NCBI GenBank assembly: GCA_963924555.1
Contig: OZ004583.1
Coordinates: forward strand, 5,055,501 to 5,119,500
Direction: 5' to 3'
DNA length: 64,000 bases
Source of the DNA: Crambe crambe
Taxonomy: Eukaryota; Porifera; Demospongiae; Poecilosclerida; Crambeidae
Numbering within the stretch: position 1 is the first letter of the stretch; every line of letters begins with the position of its first letter. The notes beneath the pieces are model-generated. The model ran no database searches. It was given only the letters and a program-made list of their open reading frames with translations, and had not been told where the DNA came from. The translations under genes and the position numbers were made by a program. Below are positions 24,891-36,180 of the stretch, piece by piece.

Positions 24891-25202
24891 ATAGGTATAT
24901 TGTTAGCTTCTTTGCATTCTATTGTGGACTGTTTAATGGCAAGGCTTACAAAATGGTTTGTGGCAATCCATAGAATTAGCCATTCCATGGTTACCAAAGA
25001 AGAAATAGCTGCTTTACAAAATTGGAATTTAGTAGTTTACAGATTTTGGTTGAGGGGGAAGTATGAATTTGGAGATAAACGAGTTTATAAACGTAAGCTA
25101 TTATCCTCAGAGGGGGATGAGGAGGAGGATATGGAGCCAGAGGGAGCTGAGGTGCCAGCAGTAGGGGAGGAGGAGGAGGTGGAAGAAGGTGAAGTATTGT
25201 AG
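24723..25202 (+). CDS. ORF with acidic C-terminus in a repeated block
   Basis: A 159-codon open frame. Its first two thirds lie in a repeat shared with 46610-46940 and 52340-52690 (FEGEFANKLAIMF; a (CT)n run read as SLSLSLS; QNWNLVVYRFWLRGKYEFGD). The last 32 residues after about 25108 are strongly acidic (EGDEEEDMEPEGAE, GEEEEVEEGEVL) and absent from the other copies. A CTCAG acceptor precedes that acidic part, so it may be an independent terminal exon. The ORF is probably not one protein as it stands. Function is unknown. Confidence 0.3.
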
Positions 25203-25784
25203 ATAGATAGGAGATGATAAAAATTTCAGCACAGTGGTACAAATTTGGAGAAAAACGAGTTGCCCCAGACGTAGGTTTTGCACACTTAACTCTTCAGTTA
25301 AAGTTCTGTCTGTATTAGTAGCAACACAGCAACTGTTCATCATCAAAAACATGCAGCAACTATCTACACTTCAACTATACCATAGCCTTCTTGGAATAAT
25401 AAGTCATTATTATGATAAATGAAGTTTAATCCCACAGATTCAAACTTAGTTAATGGGAGGAGTACAGGAAGGAGGAGCCAATAGCTAGTGCACAAAGCAG
25501 AAAATTTGGTCAATCACTGGGCATGCACTGAGGGGTTAAGTAAGAAGTGTGCGAAAAGTAGGAGAGCAGTAGCTATCGTTACTGTAACGGGCAAGTGCAG
25601 TTCTTTGTGGGAGGGGTGTGGCTGAATCCACGCACAAAACATACACCTCAGCACTGAAGAAGTTTGAGTTGTTCTGTTCTCATTATGCTCTACTATCCCC
25701 ATTCCCTGTATCCCAGAATATACTCCACTATTTTGCCACATATTTAGCTTCAGAAGGCTTACAATAAAGATTTAATACCGACAC

Positions 25785-26235
25785 ACATCACAAATGTAAC
25801 GTTCTTATTGCAAAAAATCCAGTGCCACATCCTCCAACACCTACACCCCCAACAGGGACCAGTAATACACTGTATTGCATACTGACACGCATCACAAATG
25901 TTATTACATAAATCCAGTGCCACACTCTCCAATAACTGCACCCCCCAACAGGGACCAGTAACACACTGTATTGCATACTGACACACATCATTGCACAAAT
26001 CCAGTGCCACATCCTCCAACACCTGCACCCCCAACAGGGACCAGTAATACACTGTATTGCATACTGACACACATCACAAATGTTATTGCACAAGCCACAT
26101 CTGCACCCCCAAAAGGGACCAATCCAGTGCCACATCCTCCAATAGCACCCACAACAGGGACCAGTAATACACTGTATTGCATACTGACACACATCACAAA
26201 TGTTATTGCACAATCCTCCAACACCTGCACCTAAT
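25785..26235. repeat. Minisatellite, about 95-bp unit, array 1
   Basis: About four to five tandem units carry AATCCAGTGCCACATCCTCC, CACCCCCAACAGGGACCAG and CACTGTATTGCATACTGACA. Units vary in length by internal deletion. The same unit forms array 2 at 49652-49970, and a single unit occurs near 28715-28775. Confidence 0.9.
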
Positions 26236-26610
26236 TCATTTGTGATCCGAGATGGTAGCTGAGGATGCTAACCCAGCTGTCCAAGCAGAGTACAAAAAGA
26301 AGCAACAGAAGGCATTCTCTCTGTTAGCATTGTCGATTGGTACTTCTCAAGTGTACCTTGTGACGTCTTGTGATATGCCTAAAGATATTCTAGCGAGATA
26401 CTTTGGTTAATAAACTATAATAAAGTATCACTGGACCCGAAATCCCTCCCCTCCCCCAAGAAAGTAGTAGGGTAAGCAGTTAAAAGAAATTGTTGGTGGC
26501 ATTGACACTAAGTACGGTGCACTAGTTGCTGGCCGCAACCCTTTGCCAAAACATTAGCACATTGGGTGGGGGTCATGATTGGGGGAAAAGGGTGATTATA
26601 TTTTGCATGA

Positions 26611-26772
26611 CAGGGAAGAACTGGAGTGGTGGAGAATTAAGACAGCGAAGAACTGGAGCGGTGGATAATTAAGACAGGGAAGAACTGGAGCGGTGGAAAA
26701 TTAAGACAGGGAAGAACTGGAGCGGTGGAGAATTAAGACAGGGAAGAACTGGAGCGGTGGAGAATTAAGACA
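26611..26772. repeat. Minisatellite, 32-bp unit, five copies
   Basis: The unit CAGGGAAGAACTGGAGCGGT plus GGAGAATTAAGA repeats five times, with a few point differences (GTGG for GCGG in unit 1; CAGCG for CAGGG in unit 2). 32 is not a multiple of three, so it is not a coding repeat. Confidence 0.95.
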
Positions 26773-27360
26773 GGGTATGTGTGCGTATCAATTTTATAGG
26801 CATCATTGGTATGATGATACATAGACAAACTCCCATGGGCCACGACGGACCATTAATCATCTAAGTACTCTAACCAATTCATTGTACAACATGTTTGCAA
26901 CCCTTATCACATACACAGAAAATGCAAGTCATGGAATTCTAACTAGCTATGTGCATCTGGGTGGCCATGATGAGAATCTAACAATGGCCCATGTTCCACT
27001 ACATATCTACAACTGTATACATTACTGTTAGTTATTGCAATAATTATAAAGTACACAGCTTTGTAAAGCAGGGCTATTCTGAACAGTTGGTAATTTCCAA
27101 ATATTTCTGAAACTACTGAGACTTCTGAGCTCAATGTTGGAGGATAATGATCTATGAATAGCTATACAGCTCATATATAACCTCAAGGAGTTTTGAAAAT
27201 TATTATTTTGCCATTCGGAATAGCAGCAATATGTATATATTCATGATCATAATTATACTTGCAAACACTTTGGAAATGGTTGGCTATTTTGCATGGAAAT
27301 GGCCAATGACTAGCAGTTATTATTAACTCGGAGGGGGGTGGGAAAAAATGATATAACTAT

Positions 27361-28135
27361 GTGAGAGAGAAGCAAGACAGACTGGAGCATTCACAGCAGA
27401 ACAGGAATGACCACACCACAGAAACACACCTTCCTCTACTTTTACAGTCTGGAGTCAAGGAAAAAATGCTCAAATTTCACCAAGAAATGCAGATGCCAAC
27501 CTGCTACACATGCATGGAGAAATTTCCAGATTCCTGGACCAGTTCCAGCTGAGTTAGCATGACTATGCATAACTCTTGACTTTGCACTTAACACGAAATA
27601 AATATAGGGTTTGTCATAAACAGAAGAGATGTTGATTTCAGCAGTGATGCCGATCATGTCCATCTACCGCCTACCTCATGTACGGTTACAAGGGACATGA
27701 TCAATTTGCCGCAGGACATTACCACCTTTGCCACCAGCCTGCCCAGATGCACCACAGAGCTGGACACTCAGCTTGTCAGGAAGGAAGGATGTGATACCTC
27801 ACACCGTGACTTCTGAGTTAGAAGATGTGGTATTGTGTGCTCTCCATTGGCTGAAGCAGAACAACAAGTACTACAACAACATTGAGATCAACCATGCTGC
27901 CCTGAGCCAACTGCCAATTGACGAGGAGCGGACTGGACTTTGTACGATGGACAATTCCCATTGCTGACGAAGAGCAGAAGCCCGCAGACGACCAGACCCC
28001 ATGACATTGGCACATTCATACCGGCTGCAGCAAGGAAGATGACAGACCAGGAAGTCAATTGTGGATCACCGGAGACCAACTACTACAGTGCCCTGGCCAG
28101 AGATTGTGCACAGCTTTCATTGTTGGACCTATAAA
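27361..28135 (+). pseudogene. Helitron-type ORF relic with DUF6570 region
   Basis: The plus strand reads KQDRLEHSQQNRNDH, then KEKMLKFHQEMQMPTCYTCM and EKFPDSW. After a gap, another frame gives TRDMINLPQDITTFATSLPR and CDTSHRDF, and a third gives CALHWLKQNNKYYNNIEI and NHAALSQLP. A CxxC-type cysteine block followed by a G/R-D-INLPQD-FATSLPR segment and HRDFRVRR-AL.WLK.NN.YY is the DUF6570-type region that precedes the Helitron-like domain in many animal Helitron ORFs. At least two frame changes and several stops are present. No Rep or helicase part follows within the window. Assignment is from remembered family features. Confidence 0.6.
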
Positions 28136-28239
28136 ATAGAGTATGTTATCATTCAATTGCCGAATACGCTCACTCGCTTGCCCAACAAGTTAGCTGTGTA
28201 TAGGTAATTCGCCTTATCAAGTATGTATTTAACTAGTAG

Positions 28240-28530
28240 ATCACCCAGTTGCTGAACCTGGCTAACGCACATGGATGGGTGACTCTCATGGAAAGCCTTG
28301 TGCTAGTGGTGAGTTGGTGGGCCTCTACCTGCAGTACAGGTTAAGACCACCACTCCCACCTAGCAGGATCTACCGGAGTCCACTCAGCTCCACCCCTCAA
28401 TTGAGAAGCACTGCATCCTTCGGAAGGGATGTAAAGCCGTTGGTTCTGGGGGGCCTGTTAGTATTAGCCTATGGCTAGTTCAGGTTCCTCATCAGCCACT
28501 TGGTTAAAAAAACCAAATCCTCAGGCTCTG
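28240..28530 (+). mobile_element. SINE candidate with 5S rRNA-like head
   Basis: CCTGGCTAACGCACATGGATGGGTGAC resembles the 5S rRNA segment CCTGGTTAGTACTTGGATGGGAGACC that holds internal promoter boxes (longest identical stretch TGGATGGG). Downstream is a CATCCTTCGGAAGGGATGTAAAGCCGTTGG-type block that I associate with widespread metazoan SINE cores. It has no coding potential and higher GC than its surroundings. Poly(A) tail and target duplications are not clear. Confidence 0.4.
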
Positions 28531-28699
28531 ACAGTAAGCTACTATACTTGTATACCTACCACACATGCATAGTACATCATCTAATTGCCAACTCTCTCCC
28601 ACATCTCCCCTAGGCTCTAACAGTAAGCTGGTCATATTACGTACCTAAAATCTGCATATTAGCCACATTATCCAGTAGCCAACTCTCCCTCTCCCCCAA

Positions 28700-29660
28700 G
28701 CACCCCAACTGGTAATAGTCACAAATGTAATTCTTATTGCAAAAATCCAGTGTCCCATCCTCCATCAACAGGGACTGGTCAAGTAACCAACCCTCCCCCT
28801 TGTACTGATAATGCACACATCACCAAAGTAACATCGTTGCAGTGCCAGTGCCATATCCCTTCCCTCCTTACTGAGGGAGTAAATGGGGAAGGAGAAGGGG
28901 AGGTAGAAGGGTACTTACTGGAGGCAGATTTATGCCCTTCCCTTGTGAGTATGATACTAACCACTTCATCACCATACAAAATTGCAGGCTTGAATTATTG
29001 GCGTGGTCAAAATATTACAATCACTTATTCCACCTACTAAGAAGTGGATGCCAGGAAGTTAAACAGCAACATTACAATTAACCTTCCATCTCAATTATCC
29101 CCTGAAACAGAAAAAGATCTCAAGGCAAGCCTAAACCTGGCATTTCAGTTCATTATACCAATTGCTTAATTGAACTGATTACAATTAATGATTATTAATA
29201 CACTTCGCAATCATTACCTCATAAAAGGGGTGGGGGCACTATAAATTAACAGTTCTCCTCATGACTGCTCATACACCTCAGGGGTGTGGTCACTTGATGG
29301 CATCCGCTACATAATCACTACATCACATTTGTACTGCATTAACTCACCCCCCATACTCTCTTCCCTCAAGCAAGACATACCATCTCAATAATTGTAATGC
29401 CAAAATAAATATGCTCTAGTAACACTACAGCCACACATGGCAGAAATGAAGTAAGCTTAACAAGCAGTTGAGGGAATAAAGTATTTCTAGAGCTGATACT
29501 CTCACTTAGCTATTATGTAAGTGGTGGTTCCAAGTATTACCACCCAAGCACTTGTACATTACAATTGGAGCACATACACAAGATATAAACAGTCGTGGCC
29601 TGAGAGTTATGGAAGCTTGAGGATTTGGGTAGCCAGAAAAGATAAGACTAATGGAATAAT
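28700..29660. repeat. Dispersed repeat family A, near-complete copy
   Basis: It begins with one unit of the 95-bp minisatellite, then CAAGTAACCAACCC and CATATCCCTTCC (also at 49988-50065), then the block shared with 13005-13400 and 52825-53240. It ends with GAAGTAAGCTTAACAAGCAG through GATAAGACTAATGGAAT (also at 54765-55045). This copy shows that these parts form one element of about 1 kb. No ORF of note. Confidence 0.75.
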
Positions 29661-29664
29661 GCCC

Positions 29665-30300
29665 GACATACATGCAATTCTTTTGGGTTAAGTTTTTGAA
29701 GCACTTCAACCTCTTGGATTTGTGTAATTGTACTCGAGTAGAAGGAACTCTGTAACTCTAGTATAGCACACTTAAGTATTCTTTTCTCAACCAACCATCA
29801 AAGAGAGAGTTCAGTGCCACCAAGTTGGTGACTGTGCAGCAGTGGTAAAGTTAGGTGCTCTTTTTGACAGGTGTGGATGGAGTAACTGACTGATTTTGAT
29901 AATCATAATTTCTTCAATATTATAGAAGCAATTGAAAATGATAATAAAAATAAAAGTAAGTTCTTTTGATGATGGTATGCTCTTTTAAAATAATTTTAAT
30001 TTATACAGATAAAGAAATTTAAAAATTAAAAAAAGAAAACGGTAGGTTATTATAGTTTTGTACTATATGAATTAACTAAACCCCAAACCAGTTTCTGAGA
30101 AGCTCAGCCAACCATTAAATAGGAGACTGCAAGGAGAAGGAGGGATGGGAAGAGGAGTTGAAAGGGTAAGTTACCCTCTCATACTAAGAGGTGGAGGGTG
30201 GTAGGAGGTACAGAAGGAGGGGTAGGAAGAGGAGGAGGCGCAGAAATGGGAAGAGGTGGCACTGAAGGAGGACATCACAGTATCATAGTTTTTGTGCAAC
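29665..30300 (+). repeat. Repeated multi-exon unit, copy 2 (fragment)
   Basis: The leader at 29665-29787 is almost identical to 21665-21778. A micro-exon with acceptor at about 29934 reads AIENDNKNK, followed by one starting ATAAAGAAATTTAA with an in-frame stop. Gly/Arg-rich sequence follows (AGAAGGAGGGATGGGAAGAG at about 30135). The stretch 30210-30310 recurs at about 38725-38830. The copy is truncated and not coding as a whole. Confidence 0.6.
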
Positions 30301-30564
30301 ACAGGCTTTGCTGAAATGACCGGTCGTTATATGAATCAAGGTGCGGGTTACGGCCTTGAAGTTCTGTTCTGTGCATCTACAAGTTTTGCCATACGAGTGT
30401 GGTGATCACACGAGTATCACATGGATTGTTATTGAACAAGCTGCAACCGAAAAGGACGAGGTACCCATGGAAGAGAAGACAGGGTTTTCCAAAATGCCGA
30501 ACAACAGCAGGTCCAACCACAGTACTCTTTAAGGAACAGTACAAGCAGTAATCAGCAATGTCTA

Positions 30565-30850
30565 ATGCCATCTGCTATCACAGAACAAGGTGTCAGTATT
30601 CGAAAAGCAGCCTTAAGCACATTGGAGATCAAATCAGTGGACAGGTCCTCCATGAACCTTAAGGTGAAAGATTATATTTATTATTGCTTAGACACTTGTT
30701 TGGTAAATCGATTGTGGTATCGGTGGTCATCTTATATCAAGAGACATCCTGATATAGTGCTTCAAACTCCTGCCTCTGTCAGTAGAGCAAGATCAACCAA
30801 CCAGCAACGAGGAATTGGAAGGGCGTGCCCAAGGAACAGAAAAAAAGAGT
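30565..30850 (+). pseudogene. pogo/Tigger-like helix-turn-helix fragment
   Basis: The open frame contains SIRKAALSTLEIKSVDRSS and, at the end, WYRWSSYIKRHPDIVLQTPA followed by SVSRARS. W...F.+RHP.L.LRTP..LS.AR is the hallmark of the CENPB-type DNA-binding region of pogo/Tigger transposases. The start of the frame is not a convincing HTH, and no DDE domain follows, so this is a fragment. Family assignment is from memory. Confidence 0.45.
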
Positions 30851-31386
30851 AAGTGGACAACACTGAATCAATGTCATTACAGTAACATTTGATAAGGGAC
30901 ACTTTAAAAACTTCTCAACCAACCTAAGTATTTGTAAACTTCTATATCTGTTCTCATTCAAATTTCTGTGATTCACCTTTTTCTACAAGTCATTCATATT
31001 GTATCTCCAGACTGAAATCAAAAAAGCAGCCATAAAAAAAGAAAAGAGTAAGTAAACAACATTGAATCAATGTCATTACAGTAGAACATTTGATATGGGA
31101 CACTTTCTGCGATTCACCTTTCCCACAAGTGCTAACATTTTATCTGCTCAGATTCTGTGATTCACCTTGTTCTACCAGCCAGTAATTTAACAGTATACAG
31201 GGTTAATGTAGTAAGTTCATGGTATCCAGTACCTTGGTGTAGTAAATCTCCACCGGGACTCCCCTCTTAACTACTTTCCAAATTCCTTTAGTGATGACTA
31301 GACAATCCTGCTTTCTTTATCCAGTGCTTGTTGGTGATCTCTCTTTTCCGACACAAAGCACCTTCTGTGATCCAACAAAACCAAAG

Positions 31387-32945
31387 AGGCTAAGTTACTA
31401 AGAAATTAAAAAACTTAGAGAGATTCCAACAGAACTATATAATAAGATTAGGCCCATAGGGAGTAAACCACCTAGATTATATGGTCTTCCGAAAATGCGT
31501 AAACCAAATATTCCGTATAGATTCTCCGTGTTATAAGCTCTCTATGTAACACAGTTAATCCCCTTTAGCAGGAAAGTCTGATTTTTATGTTAAGAATTCA
31601 GAGCATTTTATGAACATTATTAACGATTTAAGCTTAGGTCCAGATGAAACACTTATTAGCAATGTTCCTGCAGGTGAGGTAGTTGACTCCTGCAATATCA
31701 GAGATCCAGTCCAACTTGGCCATTTCTCCTGGAAAACATTTCCCTCAATCAAAGTAAAAGTTATCAAAATGACATGTTAAGCGTTATGAATGTGCAGAAC
31801 ATGTTCAAGAGGAAAATAAAACAGCTTATGCAAAAAAATCTTAGTTTAAAAGAAACTTTGTGGAAGTTATACATGATATGCTGATGAAAGATGAGACACT
31901 GGATAAGAGGACAACGTTATTACCTGATAGGATAGCAGAGCTTTTAGAAACATGCCTTAAAAGGTTCTGAAATGGAGTTCCTTGAACATTTGAACAAAGT
32001 TAGACCTTATATTAAATTTACGGTAGAGTTAGAGAAAGATGGTAGACTACCCTTCTTAGATTGTTTATTAGAGGTAGATAATGATGGTAAAATTTTATAA
32101 TTATAGGAAACAAACACACACAGATAGGTATTTAAATTATAGGTCACACCATACTGTACATGTAAAAAGAGGAATTATTAAAAGCTTATATATAGAGCCA
32201 CGAGGGTTACAATGCATGAAGAGGACTTGGTTAAGGAATGTATACATCTTTAAAAAGTTTTTGTAAATAATGATTACCCAAAAGCTTTTTTCTCTGCAAC
32301 TTTAATTTTTCTTTGTTGCGCAATGCTCCAATTGAGCACATGCTTATTTCGAGAGATGATTTTTTTTCGTGTTTCATTTCTGACTCAAAAAATATCTCAA
32401 GCCCTTCTAAACTACGATTCAGATGAAGAATTGAGTTCAGCCAGGGAATGAAGTTTTCACGTAGCACCAAAACCTAGCGAATATTAATAGTAATAGGGAA
32501 GAAAGACAAAAACAAATAGTAATTCCATATGTTAAAGGCTTTAGTGAAGACATTAGAAGGGTTTGTAGAAAATTAAGTTGTGTTTAGATCAGGGGTTAGT
32601 TTGAGATTCAAACTTTCTAAAGTTAAGGATAAGTTGCCATCTGACCAAAATTCTAATGTTGCTTACAGGGTACCTTGTAGTTGTGGAAAATTTTACATTG
32701 GTGGAACAGTGAGAAGGCTGGAAATTAGACTGAAGGAGCATAAGGAAGCTTACCTATGAGGAGAACAAGAAAAGTCTGCAGTTGCTGATCATGCCTGGAG
32801 TAGTCATCATCCTATCTTATGGAAGGAAGCTTAAGTTGTAGATCAAGCTAGGACTAGGAAGGAGCTGCTTCTAAAAGAAGCGCTTCACATTAGTTTAACT
32901 TCAGAAGAGCAGCATTTTGCTTAAAGCCTGCTTATGAAACAAACC
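31387..32945 (+). mobile_element. Penelope-like element, damaged copy A
   Basis: Nucleotide similarity to the long RT ORF at 33446-34850 runs through most of the reverse transcriptase region, with insertions and deletions. The 3' part keeps a GIY-YIG-type segment (VPCSCGKFYIGGTVRR, RLKEHKEAYL) near 32670-32760. A segment of about 170 bp near 32305-32475 has no counterpart in the RT ORF and is shared with copy B. Many interruptions; not functional. From about 32018 it is nearly identical to copy B. Confidence 0.8.
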
Positions 32946-32964
32946 ACTGACATTTTAAGATCAA

Positions 32965-33120
32965 CCTCTTGGATTTGAACTCGAGTAGAAGGAACTCTAC
33001 AACTCTAGTATAGAAGCATTCTTTTCTAATGAGTGAAATGGGTAAAATCAGGAGTAAAGAAATCACCCCAAAAAACAACAAATAAAAAATAAGAAAGAAA
33101 GAAAACAAAACAAAACAACT
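32965..33120. repeat. Leader repeat of the multi-exon unit
   Basis: CTCGAGTAGAAGGAACTCTA through AAATAAGAAAGAAAGAAAAC is almost identical to 37145-37275 and related to 21700-21850 and 29700-29787. It links the Penelope cluster to the repeated unit; Penelope sequence abuts it on both sides. Confidence 0.8.
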
Positions 33121-33129
33121 ACAGAATTA

Positions 33130-33450
33130 GTTCTCATAAAATTAGCTTATGAAATAAACCACCAACGTTTCAACCAGAATACTCTAGCCTTCATCAGGGT
33201 GATACAAAAAATGCACACAGAAACGTCCTTATATAGCTACGCTCGTTATCTAGCCAACGCACATGCAAACGCCTATGGATATTATATTATAGCATGCCAA
33301 TACCTGAAGTCATAAACACTATTTCCCTAAGGCTTTAAGCGTAGAAACCCAGCAACCTTGAAGTTCTAGACCTACATCCCTATTAAAACGCTGCTCTTCT
33401 GAAGTTAAACCAATATGAAGCGCTTCTTTTAGAAGCAGCTCCTTCCTAGT
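33130..33450 (-). mobile_element. Penelope-like terminus, inverted
   Basis: On the minus strand the sequence encodes the end of the endonuclease ORF (RKELLLKEALHIGLTSEEQR, then GCWVSTLKALGK) followed by the 3' terminal sequence containing the ribozyme-like motif. It lies in opposite orientation directly upstream of the RT ORF. Inverted and direct pseudo-LTR arrangements are known for this retroelement family. A second copy of this terminus is at 58675-58945. Confidence 0.75.
33161..33200 (-). ncRNA. Hammerhead ribozyme-like motif
   Basis: The minus strand reads CCTGATGAAGGC, then AGAGTATTCTGG, then TTGAAACGTTGG. It has the CTGATGA and GAAAC core boxes separated by a sequence that folds as stem II (GGCTAGA pairing with TCTGGTT, with G-T pairs, loop GTAT). 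Hammerhead motifs are documented in Penelope-like element termini. One extra A sits between the first box and the stem. Cleavage competence is not shown. Confidence 0.5.
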
Positions 33451-34850
33451 TAAGTGGATAGTAAATCTATCCAATAAGGTACTCGCCCCATCAGAGGAAG
33501 AAGTTTTAAAATTAGGCTTGAATTTTGTTCCGGCACCTAAAAAACTCCCTTTAATTAATACAGTGGCAGCAGTAGGAGGGGCTAGGAGGCTGAAGGAGGA
33601 AGAGGCCAATGACCTGAGAGGGAGAGTATGTGGACTCATCAGAAGGGCGAAACTACCCAAGGACAATTTGAGCAAGGACCAGAGGAAGGCTTTGAAAGAT
33701 CTGGAGAGGCTTGATGATGTGGTTATCTTGCCTGCGGACAAAGGGAACGCCACGGTCCTGATGATGAAGGATGATTATGACTCCAAGCTTATGGGGATGT
33801 TGGGCTCTGACACCTACAGTATCCTAAATAAGGATCCAACGAAAACCCAGGAGGCTAAGTTAACTAGGGAATTAAAAAGATTAGAGAGGACAGGAGAGAT
33901 TCCAAATGAACTATATAATAAGATTAGGCCTGTAGGGAGTAAACCTCCTAGGTTATATGGTCTGCCAAAAATACATAAGGCAAATGTTCCTTTAAGACCT
34001 ATTGTTGCATGTATAAATTCTCCATGTTATAATCTCTCTAAGTATGTAACAAAGTTAATTTCCCCTTTAGCGGGAAAATCTGATTCCTATGTTAAAAATT
34101 CTGAGCATTTCATTAGCATGATTAAAGATTTAAACTTAGGTCCAGACGAAACACTTGTTAGCTTTGATGTTTCTTCTCTCTTTACCAATGTTCCGGTAGA
34201 TGAGGCTGTGGAAGTTATACATGATATGCTGGTTAAAGATGAGACACTGGATGAGAGGACTACGTTATTACCTGATAGAATAGCAGAGCTTTTAGAAACA
34301 TGCCTTAACTCTACTTATTTTAGTTATAAGAATGTTATTTACAAACAGGTGAGAGGTGCTGCCATGGGTTCTCCTGTTTCTGCTGTGGTAGCTAATCTGT
34401 ATATGGAGTTTTTTGAGGAACTTGCCCTGAAAACATCACCAGTGAAGCCTAGAGTTTGGAAGAGATATGTGGATGATACATTTTGTATTATGAAGAAAGG
34501 TTCTGAAATGGTGTTCCTTGAACATTTGAATAAAGTTAGACCTTCAATTAAATTTACGGTAGAGTTAGAGAAAGATGGTAAACTTCCCTTCTTAGATTGT
34601 TTATTAGAGGTGGGCAATGATGGTAAAGTTTTATCCACAGTATATAGGAAACAGACACACACGGATAGGTATTTAAATTATAGATCACACCATCCAATAC
34701 ATGTAAAAAGAGGAGTTATTAAAAGCTTGTATGACAGAGCCACAAGGGTTACTACGCATGAAGAGGACTTGGTTAAGGAGCATATGCATCTTAAAAAAGT
34801 TTTTGTGAATAATGATTATCCAGAAGCCTTTCTCTCTGCAACTTTAAATC
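33446..34850 (+). CDS. Penelope-like reverse transcriptase (long open frame)
   Basis: An open frame of about 465 codons. The frame is open upstream of 33518 to the junction with the inverted terminus (KVLAPSEEEVLKLGLNF), so the true 5' end may be lost. Order of motifs: LNFVPAPKKLP, LPADKGNATVLM, LYGLPKIHKANVPLRPI, SFDVSSLFTNVPV, AAMGSPVSAVVANLYME, RYVDDTFCI (catalytic YVDD, near 34465), LPFLDCLLEV and YRKQTHTDRYLNYRSHHP. These are the RT of Penelope-like elements, which prime at DNA breaks or ends and normally carry a C-terminal GIY-YIG nuclease. Here the frame leaves homology at about 34850, where sequence of damaged copy B begins, so the nuclease is not attached. RT motifs are intact in sequence; activity is not implied. 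Confidence 0.85.
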
Positions 34851-35793
34851 CCATTTACGGTAGAGTTAGAGAAAGATGGTACACTACCCTTCTTAGATTG
34901 TTTATTAGAGGTAGATAATGATGGTAAAATTTTATAATTATAGGAAACAAACACACACAGATAGGTATTTAAATTATAGGTCACACCATACTGTACATGT
35001 AAAAAGAGGAATTATTAAAAGCTTATATATAGAGCCACGAGGATTACTATGCATGAAGAGGACTTGGTTAAGGAACGTATACATCTTTAAAAAGTTTTTG
35101 TAAATAATGATTACCCAGAAGCTTTTTTCTCTGCAACTTTAATTTTTCTTTGTTGCGCAATGCTCCAATTGGGCACATGCTTATTTCGAGAGATGATTTT
35201 TTTTTCGTGCTTCATTTCTGACTCAAAACATATCTCAAGCCCTTCTAAACTACGATTCAGATGAAGAATTGAGTTCAGCCAGGGAATGAAGTTTTCACAT
35301 AGCACCAAAACCTAGCAAATATTAATAGTAATAGGGAAGAAAGACAAAAACAAATAGTAATTCCATATGTTAAAGGCCTTAGTGAAGACATTAGAAGGGT
35401 TTGTAGAAAATTAAGTTGTGTTTAGATCAGGGGTTAGTTTGAGATTCAAACTTTCTAAAGTTAAGGATAAGTTGCCATCTGACCGAAATTCTAATGTTGC
35501 TTACAGGGTACCTTGTAGTTGTGGAAAATTTTACATTGGTGGAACAGTGAGAAGGCTGGAAATTAGACTGAAGGAGCATAAGGAAGCTTACCTATGAGGA
35601 GAACAAGAAAAGTCTGCAGTTGCTGATCATGCCTGGAGTAGTCATCATCCTATCTTATGGAAGGAAGCTTAAGTTGTAGATCAAGCTAGGACTAGGAAGG
35701 AGCTGCTTCTAAAAGAAGCGCTTCACATTAGTTTAACTTCAGCATTTTGCTTAAAGCCTGCTTATGAAACAAACCACTGACGTTTCAAGATCA
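34850..35793 (+). mobile_element. Penelope-like element, damaged copy B (3' part, GIY-YIG)
   Basis: Nearly identical to 32018-32960, including the shared foreign segment (about 35140-35310) and the GIY-YIG part (VPCSCGKFYIGGTVRR near 35508). The join at about 34850 lies inside ATTTACGGTAGAGTTAGAGA, which also occurs at 34551 in the RT ORF and at 32018 in copy A. That suggests template switching or recombination in this 20-bp stretch. Several interruptions; not functional. Confidence 0.8.
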
Positions 35794-35799
35794 TCTTTG

Positions 35800-36180
35800 G
35801 TAACCATGGAATGGCTAATTCTATGGATTGCCACAAACCATTTTGTAAGCCTTGCCATTAAACAGTCCACAATAGAATAGCTGTTGTCTCCTGAAACGTT
35901 CTTGGTAGGTTTACCTTTCGAAATTGAAAATTTTATCTTTCTCTTGGCAGCTGGCTCTGGTTACTCCTTACTGACCTTACTGGCCGGCTTTCAAGCATGG
36001 CTCAGTACACAAGACCACCCATGTCGTGTATGAATAGGGGTGGCTAGCACTGTAATTCTGGGAAAGGTAAATTCATATAGCTAGAGCTAACTCAAAGCCC
36101 TGGCTAGCTGTACTCAGCCCCATATACAGATCACAATGTATTCCTTACAGACTTTGAGGATTTTCATCGCGAAGGTCATT
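35800..36180 (-). repeat. Dispersed repeat, inverted pair with 55890-56200
   Basis: The reverse complement matches 55890-56200: GAAACGTTCTTGGTAGGTTTAC, TGGTTACTCCTTACTGACC and TACAGATCACAATGTATTCC all have partners there. The first 80 bp (35805-35880) is also the reverse complement of part of the (CT)n-containing block at 24920-25000. No coding potential. Confidence 0.65.

Noticed and set aside
25788-26213. Cys/Trp-rich ORFs (CITGPCWGCRCWRMWHW) in the minisatellite
   Set aside because: They are produced by the 95-bp tandem repeat being open in several frames on both strands; the unit also occurs as plain non-coding repeat.
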